Positions 50,611-60,100 of a stretch of 64,000 bases of DNA are shown here, piece after piece. Below the pieces are notes generated by a model, which was given only the letters and a program-made list of their open reading frames with translations, was not told where the DNA came from and ran no database searches. Position numbers and translations under genes: made by a program. The DNA is taken from the NCBI RefSeq assembly GCF_037914945.1, contig NZ_CP149787.1:1426001-1490000 (forward strand), in the 5' to 3' direction. This DNA comes from Haloterrigena sp. KLK7. Its GTDB lineage: Archaea; Halobacteriota; Halobacteria; Halobacteriales; Natrialbaceae. Every line of letters starts with the position of its first letter. Position 1 is the first letter of the stretch.

Positions 50611-52812
50611 ATGAACACCATAGCACAGTCGGAGGTGAGCAGGGAGACCTACCTGGGAATCGGCGGCGTGGAATACGTGCTGTTCTATTTCCTGGTCGCG
50701 GTAACGCTCGCCGTCTTCGCCTACGGCGTCTACCGGCGGTTCAGTCGGTACACCGAGGGCGACGGCGATCCGTTCGCTCGGCTCAACGAACTACCGAGTC
50801 GTATCGTCAGCGCGGCGAAGATCGTCATCTCGAACGAGAAACAGTTCAACAGGGATCTCTACGGCGGCCTGATGCACTCGTTTATCCTCTGGGGGTTCCT
50901 GACGCTGTTGATCGCGACGTCGATCATCGCCGCCGAACAGTACGGAACCGAACTGCTGCTCGGGTTGACGTTCTGGGAGGGCGACTTCTATCTCACCTAC
51001 CAGTTCATCGTCGACGCGATGGGACTGCTGTTCGTCGTCGGGATCGGAATGGCGCTCTATCGGCGCTACTGGGTCCAGAATCACCGTCTCTGGGGCCGAC
51101 ACACCTCTAACGAGGACGATATCTTCATCTGGACGCTGTTCGGTCTCGGCGTCGGCGGCTTCCTGCTCGAGGGCTTTCGCATCTACATCAGCGGAATGCC
51201 GGACCACGAGGTCGTCAGTTTCGTCGGCTACGGGCTGGCGACGGCCTTCGACGCGGTCGGTCTACCGACGACCGGAGCAGCGACCGGCGCGGGGTACACT
51301 GCCGTCGCCAACCTCGGCTTCAACGCCGAGACGCTCCACTGGCTGACGTGGTGGTCTCACTCGCTGCTCGCGCTCTTCTTCATCGCGTGGATCCCCCACG
51401 CCGGCAAGCCGTTCCACATGCTCTCGTCGTTCGCGAACGTCGTCACGCGCGACGAGAAGGCCGGGCGGCGCCTTCCCAACGTTCCGTCTGATCTGGACGC
51501 GACCAACGCCGAGTCCATCGACGACTTCACCTGGAAGGAGATCCTCGACCAGGACGCCTGTACCAAGTGCGGTCGCTGTTCGTCGGTCTGCCCCGCGAAG
51601 GCCTCCAACCGCCCGCTGGACCCGCGCGACGTCATCCTCGACCTCCGCAAGTATCGGGAGGACCTCGAGGCCGGCGGCGAGGAGCGGCCGATCATCGCCG
51701 ATGGCGGGACGAGCGTGATCGACACGGAGACGATGGAGTCCTGCATGGCCTGCATGGCCTGTATGGACGCCTGTCCCGTCGAGATCGAGCACCTCCAGTC
51801 CTTCACTCGGCTCAACCGCCAGATGACAGATCAGGGCGACGTGGCCCCCAGCATGCAGGACGTCTTCCAGAACGTCATGCAGAACGGCAACACGTTCGGC
51901 GACTCGCCGCGCAACCGCGGTGACTGGAGCGAGGAACTCGAGTTCGACGTCCCCGACGCCCGCGAGGAGGAAGTCGACTACCTCTGGTACGTCGGCGACT
52001 TCCCGAGCTACGACGAGCGCAACAAGCAGGTCGCCCGCTCGCTGGCGACGATTCTGAAGGAGGCGGACGTCAGCTTCGGCATCCTCTTCGACGACGAGAA
52101 GTACGACGGCAACGACATCCGCCGCGTCGGCGAGGAACTGCTCTACGTCGAACTGGCCGGCCACCACGTCGAGACCTGGGAGGACTGCGAGTTCGACAAA
52201 ATCGTCTGTACGGATCCCCACTCCTACAACACGTTCGAGAACGAGTATCCGGAGCTCAACTTCGACGAGTTCGCCGACGATCCGATGATGCCCTTCGAGT
52301 ACGACGAGCAGTGGAACGCGGACGGCGAGATCGAGGTCTACCACTGGACCCAGGCCGTCGAAGAGTTAGTCCGTGAGGGCAAACTGAATCTGAACGGCAC
52401 CGAACTCGACTACACGGTCACCTACCACGACCCCTGCCATCTCGGCCGGTACAACGACGAGTACGAGGCCCCGCGCGAACTCATCCGCGCCACGGGCTGT
52501 GAACTCGACGAGATGCCCCGCAACCGCGACAACTCCTTCTGTTGTGGCGGTGGCGGCGGCGGCCTCTGGATGGACTTCGAGGAAGAGCCAAAGCCCAGCG
52601 AGGAACGGATTCGGGAGGCTCTCGAGGACACCGACAGCGGCCCCGGCGTCGAGAAGTTCGTCGTCGCCTGTCCGATGTGCATGACGATGTACGAGGACGG
52701 CCGCAAGACCGGCGGCTACGAGGACGAGATCGAGATCGTCGACGTCGCCGAACTCATCGTCGAAGCGATCGGCAAGGAGGAGGAAGCGAACCTCGAGGTC
52801 GCGGCCGACTGA
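50611..52812 (+). CDS. Membrane-bound Fe-S oxidoreductase, heterodisulfide-reductase-like
   Basis: A 733-residue fusion protein started at ATG 50611. Residues 1-270 form five or six membrane helices of the nitrate-reductase gamma type, probably with heme-binding histidines. Two ferredoxin clusters follow: C317, C320, C323, C327 (CTKCGRCSSVCP) and C378, C381, C384, C388 (CMACMACMDAC). The C-terminal half has two cysteine-rich CCG modules of the HdrB/GlpC type: DPCHLGRY near 608, CCGGGG at 644-649 and CPMCMTMY near 687. It probably passes electrons between quinone and a soluble partner. AGAATTAAGTC at 50578-50588 is a TATA candidate, about 23-33 bases upstream. No partner gene is adjacent. Confidence 0.92.
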   Translation: MNTIAQSEVSRETYLGIGGVEYVLFYFLVAVTLAVFAYGVYRRFSRYTEGDGDPFARLNELPSRIVSAAKIVISNEKQFNRDLYGGLMHSFILWGFLTLLIATSIIAAEQYGTELLLGLTFWEGDFYLTYQFIVDAMGLLFVVGIGMALYRRYWVQNHRLWGRHTSNEDDIFIWTLFGLGVGGFLLEGFRIYISGMPDHEVVSFVGYGLATAFDAVGLPTTGAATGAGYTAVANLGFNAETLHWLTWWSHSLLALFFIAWIPHAGKPFHMLSSFANVVTRDEKAGRRLPNVPSDLDATNAESIDDFTWKEILDQDACTKCGRCSSVCPAKASNRPLDPRDVILDLRKYREDLEAGGEERPIIADGGTSVIDTETMESCMACMACMDACPVEIEHLQSFTRLNRQMTDQGDVAPSMQDVFQNVMQNGNTFGDSPRNRGDWSEELEFDVPDAREEEVDYLWYVGDFPSYDERNKQVARSLATILKEADVSFGILFDDEKYDGNDIRRVGEELLYVELAGHHVETWEDCEFDKIVCTDPHSYNTFENEYPELNFDEFADDPMMPFEYDEQWNADGEIEVYHWTQAVEELVREGKLNLNGTELDYTVTYHDPCHLGRYNDEYEAPRELIRATGCELDEMPRNRDNSFCCGGGGGGLWMDFEEEPKPSEERIREALEDTDSGPGVEKFVVACPMCMTMYEDGRKTGGYEDEIEIVDVAELIVEAIGKEEEANLEVAAD

Positions 52813-52996
52813 TCAGTTCATCCGGTTCCGGTTCGGTGAACTGTCCGCCGTAATCGCGTTCGAACGTGTTTCCGATTCTCTCGAGACCCAATTCGATGCC
52901 GGCGTGAGACGCGTCTCCGCCTACGGTTCGCCTCGCGGAAAACGGTTACTCGAGAGACGAGAGAGGACGGAATCCGAGAGCTCCGAGACGGAAGAG

Positions 52997-53740
52997 CTAG
53001 TCAGAACGGCCGACTCGAGCGGCCTCCCGAGACTCGGCCTCCGTCTCGGCCGCGACCTCGCCCGCTCGAACCTCGCAGACGAACTCGAGGAAGTTGTCGA
53101 AGACGAGTTTCGCCTCGCAGGCCCGTTGATAGTTCTCCTCAGTGATCTCGTCGAGGACCGACTGGCGGCGGTCGTCGGAGAGGTCCTTGCGGTGGACGAG
53201 TTCGCGGGCGGTCTTGGTGTCGTACTCGGGGTGGAACTGGACGCCGAAGACCCGGTCCTTGCGGAAGCCGTGGTTGGAGTAGTGATTCTCGGCGAGGGGC
53301 TCGGCGCCGGGGGGAAGTTCCGAAACCTCGTCGGAGTGGCTGGTGAAGGCGGTGAACTCCTCGTCGATGTCGTCGAAGAGGCGCGAGTTCCCGTCGTGTT
53401 CGATCTCGCTGTAGCCGACTTCGTAGGCGCCCATGTCCTCGACGGTGCCGCCGAGGACGTCCGCCAGGAGCTGGTGGCCCCAACAGACGCCGAGGAACGG
53501 AATTCCACGGTCGATCGCCTCGCCGACCCACTCCTTGATCGGTTGCATCCACTCCTCGTCCCAGTACACCGACGACCGCGACCCCGTGACGACGGCGCCG
53601 TCGTAGTCGAACTCGTCCGGCACCTCGCCCTCGGTAGCGTCGAACTCCGCGAGCGAAGCGTCGAGTTCGCGCCGGAAGTTCCGCGTCGTGTTCTCGTCCC
53701 GATGAGCCGCGTTCAGGACGGCAATACGAAGCTGTTCCAT
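52997..53740 (-). CDS. Class I glutamine amidotransferase (GATase1)
   Basis: A 247-residue protein started at ATG 53738-53740 (MEQLRIAVLNAAHRDENTTR). The nucleophile elbow is FLGVCWGHQLLA with Cys 86, and the other two triad residues are in VFGVQFHPEYDT (His 170, Glu 172). It is a GMP-synthase-like class I amidotransferase without a partner domain, similar to enzymes acting on gamma-glutamyl amides or as stand-alone hydrolases. The substrate is unknown. An Ala/Glu-rich tail follows. The longer frame upstream is Arg-rich and not coding. The shortened adenylate-forming enzyme is the next gene upstream on this strand, 135 bases away. Confidence 0.9.
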   Translation of the reverse strand: MEQLRIAVLNAAHRDENTTRNFRRELDASLAEFDATEGEVPDEFDYDGAVVTGSRSSVYWDEEWMQPIKEWVGEAIDRGIPFLGVCWGHQLLADVLGGTVEDMGAYEVGYSEIEHDGNSRLFDDIDEEFTAFTSHSDEVSELPPGAEPLAENHYSNHGFRKDRVFGVQFHPEYDTKTARELVHRKDLSDDRRQSVLDEITEENYQRACEAKLVFDNFLEFVCEVRAGEVAAETEAESREAARVGRSD

Positions 53741-53874
53741 CGTCCCGTATTGGCGACTCAGGGAAGATATGCCTTCTGTCCCGGACCGGGGTTGCCGCAA
53801 CCGCTGACGGCTAGCCCGTCCCGATCTCGAGCGAGAGCACCGAAATCCGGGGACGAAGGATGGGAGGTCGGCAG

Positions 53875-55218
53875 TCACTGCGGCCGATAAGCGCCGTCCT
53901 CGTCGCGCCGGTACCGATCGCCCGTTTCGAACCGGCCGTCGGTGAACCGACCACGGTCGCCGGACTCACCGTAGTCGTCGCTTTGTTCCTCGGCCGACGC
54001 GTACCAGTTCCCGTCGTCGGTTCCGGCAGCGTTTACGTAGCCGTCGGCCACGACCGGGCCAGACAGTTCGAGTCGGCCCTCGGCCGCGCCCTCGAGGACG
54101 GTCCCCGACTCGTCGACCAGTCGCGCGCGGCAGTCGGGGACGGGCGTGCCGACGTCGTCCGCCTCGGCGTCCGCGTCGAACGACTGGCAGAACGCCGTCG
54201 GACACTCGAGGCGGCCGTCCGCGCGTGCGACCGGGACGTTGCGGTCGCGGTAGGCCCCGAGCGCGTCGTCCTCGATCGCTCCCTCGACGATCACGCGCTC
54301 GAGCGAGTCGACCGCGTCGTCGAACCCCGACTCGGCGGCGAGGTCGCGGATCGCCGTCTCGCGACCTGCGAGCAGCGTCGCGTTCTCCTCGGCGATCGCG
54401 GTCAGCGTATCGCCGGGATCGAACGCCCGATCGAGCAGCAGGGTGCCGCCGACGTACAGCACCGACAGCGCGACGCGGACGAGCCCGTCGGGACTCGAGA
54501 GCGGCGGCGTCAACGGAACGACGTCGTCGCTCGAGAGCCCCCACGCGACGAGCGACGAGACGCAGTTCCACTCGAGCGCGGAGGCCGAGTAGCCGACGAG
54601 CGGTCGGCCGTCGTCGCCGTGGAGGAGCGCGAGCGGGGCGTCGGACTCGGAACCGCGGTCGCGCTCGTCCGGGTCGGTGACGGCGTCCCGGTCGGCCTCG
54701 GCGAGCTCCTCGAGGGTCACCGACCGGTCGAAGGGGATCGAGCGCACGAGGTCGCGCTGGGCCGCCTCGGAGACGACCAGATCGGGTTCGATCGCGTCGA
54801 ACGGGCGCTCGACGGACGCGGGCGTCAACCGGTGGGAGATCGGGAAGAAAGTGGCGTCGAGCCGCCGACAGGCGAACAGGAGCGCGAGCGACGCGACGCG
54901 GTTGCGCGTGAGGAGACAGACGACGTCGCCGGCCCCGACCCCCAGCGCGGAGAGGTGTTCGGCCGTCCGCGTCGCCATCGCCGAGAGTTCGCCGTAAGAG
55001 ACGCGGTTCTCGTGGATCGTCTCCGCGGGGGCGTACAGCCGCTCCTCGGAGACGTCGACGACCGCCGTCCGTTCCGGAAACCGTTCGGCCCGACGTACCA
55101 GCGAGAGCGTCACGAACGGGACTGCCACCCCCGCGTCCGTAGTAGCTGGGGGGTCAATCGCAAGCACGTGAGCGCGTTCATCGAGCGTGTCCGCGTGGCA
55201 ATCTAGCTCGATGCGCAA
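53875..55218 (-). CDS. Shortened, diverged AMP-binding (acyl-CoA synthetase-like) protein
   Basis: A 447-residue protein of the adenylate-forming superfamily: VSYGELSAMATRTAEHLSALGVGAGDVVCLLTRNR and FPISHRLTPASVERPF are the standard N-domain blocks, and LELSGPVVADGYVNAAG with FETGDRYRRDEDGAYRP the later ones. Two features are unusual. The phosphate-binding TSGTTGxPK loop reads LLHGDDGRPLVGYS, losing the Ser/Thr/Gly-rich core and lysine. Also the protein ends right after the RxxGD motif, lacking the roughly 100-residue C-terminal lid domain with its catalytic lysine. It therefore may not make adenylates. It starts at ATG 55216-55218; the N-terminus before residue 30 is uncertain. Confidence 0.83.
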   Translation of the reverse strand: MRIELDCHADTLDERAHVLAIDPPATTDAGVAVPFVTLSLVRRAERFPERTAVVDVSEERLYAPAETIHENRVSYGELSAMATRTAEHLSALGVGAGDVVCLLTRNRVASLALLFACRRLDATFFPISHRLTPASVERPFDAIEPDLVVSEAAQRDLVRSIPFDRSVTLEELAEADRDAVTDPDERDRGSESDAPLALLHGDDGRPLVGYSASALEWNCVSSLVAWGLSSDDVVPLTPPLSSPDGLVRVALSVLYVGGTLLLDRAFDPGDTLTAIAEENATLLAGRETAIRDLAAESGFDDAVDSLERVIVEGAIEDDALGAYRDRNVPVARADGRLECPTAFCQSFDADAEADDVGTPVPDCRARLVDESGTVLEGAAEGRLELSGPVVADGYVNAAGTDDGNWYASAEEQSDDYGESGDRGRFTDGRFETGDRYRRDEDGAYRPQ

Positions 55219-55284
55219 CTGAACCGGTATGAGTTTACGGCAATAGTGGGCACCCCGGAAATAGCACCAATCAAATTATTCTCA

Positions 55285-55295
55285 GATTATAAATG
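55285..55295 (+). promoter_or_regulatory. TATA-like element for the gene at 55319
   Basis: GATTATAAATG lies 24-34 bases before the ATG at 55319 in an AT-rich block (55255-55318), predicting a leaderless transcript. Confidence 0.65.
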
Positions 55296-55318
55296 CAGCC
55301 CGATATAAAGAGGGTTAT

Positions 55319-56044
55319 ATGCCGTTAGAAAATGGCGAAATCAACACCAGTCGCCGGCGCCTCCTCGAGACAGCCGGTCGGGTTCTCGCAGGGGGATTCG
55401 CCCTCGGCGCCATTTCATCGAGTACGAGCGCCGATTCTGGTGCCGATTCTGACGCCGATTTAGCGTTGGAATCGGATTTCGAGGCACTGTCTCACTACAT
55501 GGGGAGTACTACCGGAACCAAGCACGTGAGCTACGACGCATACGTATACAGACCGATGCAGGATACCGAACTCGGGCGTAGCGGGACTCGAGTCGTAACG
55601 GTCGAAATAGAAATCGGCCCCGACGGGCCACCGCTTCGCGATGCCAGAATCGAAATCGACGGTATGAACGGAGCGTTTTTCGAAACGACGTGGCCGGGAA
55701 ACTGGCTTCCGGTCGGGACGTCGTCCGGGACTGTCGACATCGATAGCGGAACTGGCTCAACTAGTCTCTCGTTTTCATTGAATACTCGGTTGACGAAGAG
55801 CGCGTCCGCGGACGATAAAAGCGAACGCAGTAGCGATACCTATCGTCAACAGTACACCTTCGACTCAGTATCAGAGCATCGCTCCGTTGCTATCGGTGGG
55901 TTGACCGCTTTCGATACGTACGGCGTCGAAGACGGCGAGCAGTTACTCGACGGAGAATGGGAAGTAGTCGTCGGAGACAGTATCAACCGTACCAGCATCT
56001 CAGACGAGTTCTCCCGGATATACTATTCGGGGAATTTGGAGTGA
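55319..56044 (+). CDS. Tat-exported protein, unknown function
   Basis: A 241-residue protein with a Tat leader (SRRRLLETAGRVLAGGFALGAIS) near residue 11-35 and no lipobox cysteine, so it should be released or loosely attached outside the cell. A short Ala/Ser/Asp linker follows. The mature part (about 55-240) is beta-rich with YDAYVYRPMQD, TVEIEIGPDGPPLRDARIEIDGMNGAFF and TSLSFSLNTRLTKSA, and ends in RIYYSGNLE. I recognise no family. Codon use is more AT-rich than in neighbours, possibly reflecting recent acquisition. It is convergent with the hydrolase gene, separated by 84 bases. Confidence 0.72.
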   Translation: MPLENGEINTSRRRLLETAGRVLAGGFALGAISSSTSADSGADSDADLALESDFEALSHYMGSTTGTKHVSYDAYVYRPMQDTELGRSGTRVVTVEIEIGPDGPPLRDARIEIDGMNGAFFETTWPGNWLPVGTSSGTVDIDSGTGSTSLSFSLNTRLTKSASADDKSERSSDTYRQQYTFDSVSEHRSVAIGGLTAFDTYGVEDGEQLLDGEWEVVVGDSINRTSISDEFSRIYYSGNLE

Positions 56045-56128
56045 GAATCCGGCCTCGATTCCCAGTCGGTCGCCCTCTCGAGAACGATCGATAATTGCCG
56101 GCGACCGTTCGATCCCGAATCGGGCGTC

Positions 56129-56914
56129 CTATTCGTCGTCGGTGTGGGCCTCGAGAAAGCCGAGCACCCGATCGTTGACGTCCCGCGAGCGCTCGATAAA
56201 CGCCAGGTGGCCGGCATCCTCGAGCTCGGTGAACTCACCGCGGGGCAATCCGTCTGCCAACGTCCGCCCCGCCGACGGGGACACCAGTTCGTCCGCGCCG
56301 CCGTGGAAGACCAGCGTCGGCTGGGTCACCTCGACGAGCCACTCGGTCGCGTCGAATCCCTCGAGGGCCGCGACCTGTGCCTCCCAACCCGCCCGGTCGG
56401 CGTCGCCGTCGGCCCGCCAGTCGACGATCCCCTCGCGCACGTCGGCGGGCTGGCTCTCGAGGAACTCGGCTGAGAGGCCCGCCTCGAGCGAATCGGCCAG
56501 CGCCTCGCGGTCGTCCGGCGGCGCGAACAGCGGTTCGAGGTCGAACTGCGCTCCTCGGGGCGCGGTGCCAAACAGCGTCAGCGTCGCGACGCGACTCGAG
56601 GTCCGGGCGGCCTCGAGGGCGATGGCCCCGCCGAGCCCGCAGCCGACGAGGTGTGCCTTCCGGATCTCGCACTCCGAGAGGACCGCCTCGAGGTCGTCCG
56701 CGAGCGTCTCGAGCGTATATGGGCCGGGCGGTGCGTCCGAGCGACCGGTACCCCGGAGATCCCAGACGACGGCCTCGTAGGGGCCGGCGACGGCGGCGTG
56801 TTGCCAGCCCCAGAGCCAGCCGCCGAGGCCGGCTTCGGGGACGAAGACCACTGGGTCGCCCTCGCCGGCGCGGTCGTAGTACAGCGAGACGCTCCCGTTC
56901 GATGCGATGGGCAT
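56129..56914 (-). CDS. Alpha/beta-hydrolase with cysteine at the nucleophile position
   Basis: A 261-residue alpha/beta-hydrolase fold protein beginning MPIASNGSVSLYYDRAGEGD. The oxyanion-side DLRGTGRSDAPPG is present, and the acid and base lie in FHGGADELVSP and LEDAGHLAFIE. The nucleophile elbow, usually G-x-S-x-G, reads VGCGLGGA with Cys 92 in place of Ser, as in dienelactone hydrolases and a few other members. Activity is therefore probable but with a thiol nucleophile. The substrate is unknown. It starts at ATG 56912-56914, and its spacer to the toxin-like gene (56915-57102) is very AT-rich on the right side. Confidence 0.87.
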   Translation of the reverse strand: MPIASNGSVSLYYDRAGEGDPVVFVPEAGLGGWLWGWQHAAVAGPYEAVVWDLRGTGRSDAPPGPYTLETLADDLEAVLSECEIRKAHLVGCGLGGAIALEAARTSSRVATLTLFGTAPRGAQFDLEPLFAPPDDREALADSLEAGLSAEFLESQPADVREGIVDWRADGDADRAGWEAQVAALEGFDATEWLVEVTQPTLVFHGGADELVSPSAGRTLADGLPRGEFTELEDAGHLAFIERSRDVNDRVLGFLEAHTDDE

Positions 56915-57070
56915 ACGGAACGTGTGGCAGCCGAGAAAGGCGACGGTTTCGATTCCGTGCGGTCCTCAGCGATGGCAGCCGGTACTATTCGTAGAAGTTA
57001 TAAATTATTCATTATTTTCATCGTTGAACACCCTACCCCCATTATAACTTGATGTCCTATATTAAGGGAA

Positions 57071-57080
57071 ATTATAAATA
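57071..57080 (+). promoter_or_regulatory. TATA-like element for the large toxin-like gene
   Basis: ATTATAAATA lies 23-32 bases before the ATG at 57103, inside an AT-rich stretch from about 56990. A second similar element, AGTTATAAATTA near 56994-57005, could be an alternative. A leaderless transcript is likely. Confidence 0.65.
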
Positions 57081-57102
57081 CAGTAAATATTATATCTCTG
57101 GT

Positions 57103-60100
57103 ATGGGGTTCGAAAAAGAACGATTGGGTGCAGTATTCTTCGCCGTACTACTGGCGACCTCGCTGGTCGCTATGCCCGCACTCGCGAGCGGACCGAGTGC
57201 GAGTGCGGCGGACGAGCAACGGTCTCCGTTCGCAGTCCAGCCCGGTAACGCTCCCGGGCCTAACGATGGATCGCTCGGTCAGAAGGGCGGTGGACCACCG
57301 GGTCAAGACGGACCGCCGGGACACGACCGCGGCGATGCAAACGTCGCGGTTCCGAATCTCGAGGAGAACACGACGCTCGAGACGATCCTCGCTGCGACTG
57401 AGCGCCTCGAGGAGCTCGATATCGAGGACGACGACGCCGCGACGGCGGCGGCGAACGATACCGTCGCAGCGATCAATGCTTCGCTGCACGAGTACCGTCG
57501 GGTCCGATACGCTGATTCGCAGGCAGCCTTCAAACACTTGGCTGACGCACAGCAGGCGCTCGCGACACTGCGGAGCGAAGTCGTTGAGGACGACGAAGCG
57601 GTCGTCGATGCGATTAGCGAAGAACTGTACACGGCGGGCAACGCGAGCGCTCGCCTCGCCGTCTCCGATGCGACCACTGTCGTCGCCGAAAACGAAGGCG
57701 AGTTCCGCAATCACGGACAGCGACAGAAGGTTGAGAGTGCACTCGGAAACGCCATCAATGCCCTCGAACGGGCCGATAGGACCGTTTCGCGGGATACCTC
57801 TGGGAAGGGAAAGAAACGAGGCAAGTCCGCTGACCGATCGATCGGTCCGGACGACCGCGCGAAAGCGCTGTCGCACCTCGAAAACGCCTGGAAGCAGACG
57901 GAGCGAGTGTTCGACACGGTCGAAGCAAACACCGAACCCTCGCTGTCGCTGACGCAGGGGCGCCCATTCGAACGAAACGGGACGGTCCAAGTGTCGCTTC
58001 AGGCAATCCTGACTGACGTTCGTCCCTATAACTACGACAACGCCACGGTGACGGTCGATGGAAACGCCGACGTCGATCCCGTTTCGTTCACTACCAGCGA
58101 AAAAGCGGGAACGACTGCGATCGGGTCGACGCTCGTCGATCTGGGGTCCAACCCCGAAAATGTGACCGTTACCGTGGCGGCGACGGCGGACCACGACGCC
58201 GACCGAACGGTCGAAGCGACCCACGAGATTCGTATTACGGAGGACGATATCGTGTGGGAACGGCCCGCCCCCGACGAATACCAGACCGTTGAAGCCATCG
58301 ACGAATCCTCTGGCGTTTCAGTCGCCGTCGGCGGGGACGGCCTCCACGAGACCGACATCTCGGTTTCCGACGAGACGCCCGCGACCGATAGCGCGTACCG
58401 TGCCGGACCGATGGTACGCATCGAGAACGCGACGCCGATCGACGAGGCGACCGTCGAGATTCCTCTCGACGGCGAGGCGCTCGAGCGCGAGGGGAATCTC
58501 TCGATCGTCACGTGGGATCCCCACAGCGACGAGCCGTGGACGCCGGTCGAGACCGAGATCGACCGCGACGCCGGCGTCGCGACCGCCGACGTCGACCACT
58601 TCTCCTTTTTCTCGGTGTTCTGGATCGACGACTGGGAGGATCGGACGAGCGATACGATCACCCTCGACGACGAACACCTCGACGACGGCGTCGGAAACGG
58701 CACCGAGATCGAAAAAGCCGATTTCGTCTTCGTGCTCGACGAGAGCGGCAGTATGAGCGGTGCGCCGATCGACTACGCCGAAGACGCCGCCAAGCGCTTC
58801 GTCGGCGCGCTCACCACCGACGAACGCGCCGGGCTGGTCGGCTACGACTCGAGTGCGAGCCTCGATCAATCGCTGACGACCGACCGCGACGCGCTCAACC
58901 GCAGCCTCGAGCGACTGGACGCCGGCGGCGGTACCCACACCGAAGCCGGCCTCCGCGTCGGCCTCGATCACCTCGAGAGCGCAGGCTGGGAGAACCGCTC
59001 GGACGTGATGATCCTATTGTCTGACGGAAAGTCAAACAGCGACTCCTATCCGCTATCGGTTGCCGAAGACGCCGCCGACGCCGGCGTCGAGATCAGTACG
59101 ATCGGCCTCGGGAACAGCATCGACGAGAACGAACTCCGCGAGATCGCGGCCATCACCGGCGGCGACTTCCACCACGTCGAACGGGAGGAAGACCTCCCCG
59201 AGACGTTCAAGCGCGTCGCCGAAAATCAGACCGGCGTCGACCTGCAGGATACCAACGGCGACGGGATTCCCGATCTCGTCGCTGAGATGGATCTCTCGAT
59301 GCCGACCGGCGAACCCGGCGTCGTCGGCGAACCGCTGAACCTCGATCCGATTGCTCTAGATACCAGCGGCGACGGCATCCGCGACAACGAGACCGTCGAC
59401 ATCAACTATCGCGTCTACGAGGAGAACAACGAGACGAAGCTCACCGCACAGGTCACCTACGCCGAGCATCATCCGGCACGGATCGATACGACTGGCGACG
59501 GATTGACGGATCGCGAACAACTCGAGGGCTGGGAGATCGAGGTCGTCGACAATTGGAAGGACGCGAAGGCTCTCGAAGAAGCACTTCACGAGAAGGACAA
59601 TCCAGACCTCGATCCGTACTTTACACCGAAGACTGCATCAGCCGATCCGTTAGTTAGCGACACTACTGGAAACGGTCTCACCGATGCCGAGCAGGTTACA
59701 CTCGGAACGGATCCCGCTGCAGTCGATACGACGGGTGACGGTCTCTCGGACGCGTACGCCAGCGAATCGTTCCAAGAGGATCCAACGGTCTTTACCACCA
59801 CACCGCCGCGGATCACGGCACTTGACGCCGACGAGGAAACCATCACGGAATGGCGAACGAAAGATGTGCTTTGGTGGACGGTCTCGTACCCCGTTTACAC
59901 CTACGAGTACGAGTTCGAGTACACGATCGAAGACGAGGCGGGTCTCTCCCGGAGCGAGTTGACGAAAGACGGCCGGAGCTGGGACACTAACTACTATAGC
60001 GGTATCGAGGAAGTTGACGAATACACGCGCTTTACGTCGGCGTACGAAGGGTTCATCGCCGATTCGCTACGCGGTGCCGAGGTCTACATCGAAGTTGCCG

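Noticed and set aside
57049-57102. An earlier ATG for the toxin-like gene
   Set aside because: It would place about 18 polar residues before a good signal peptide and run through the likely TATA element at 57071-57080.
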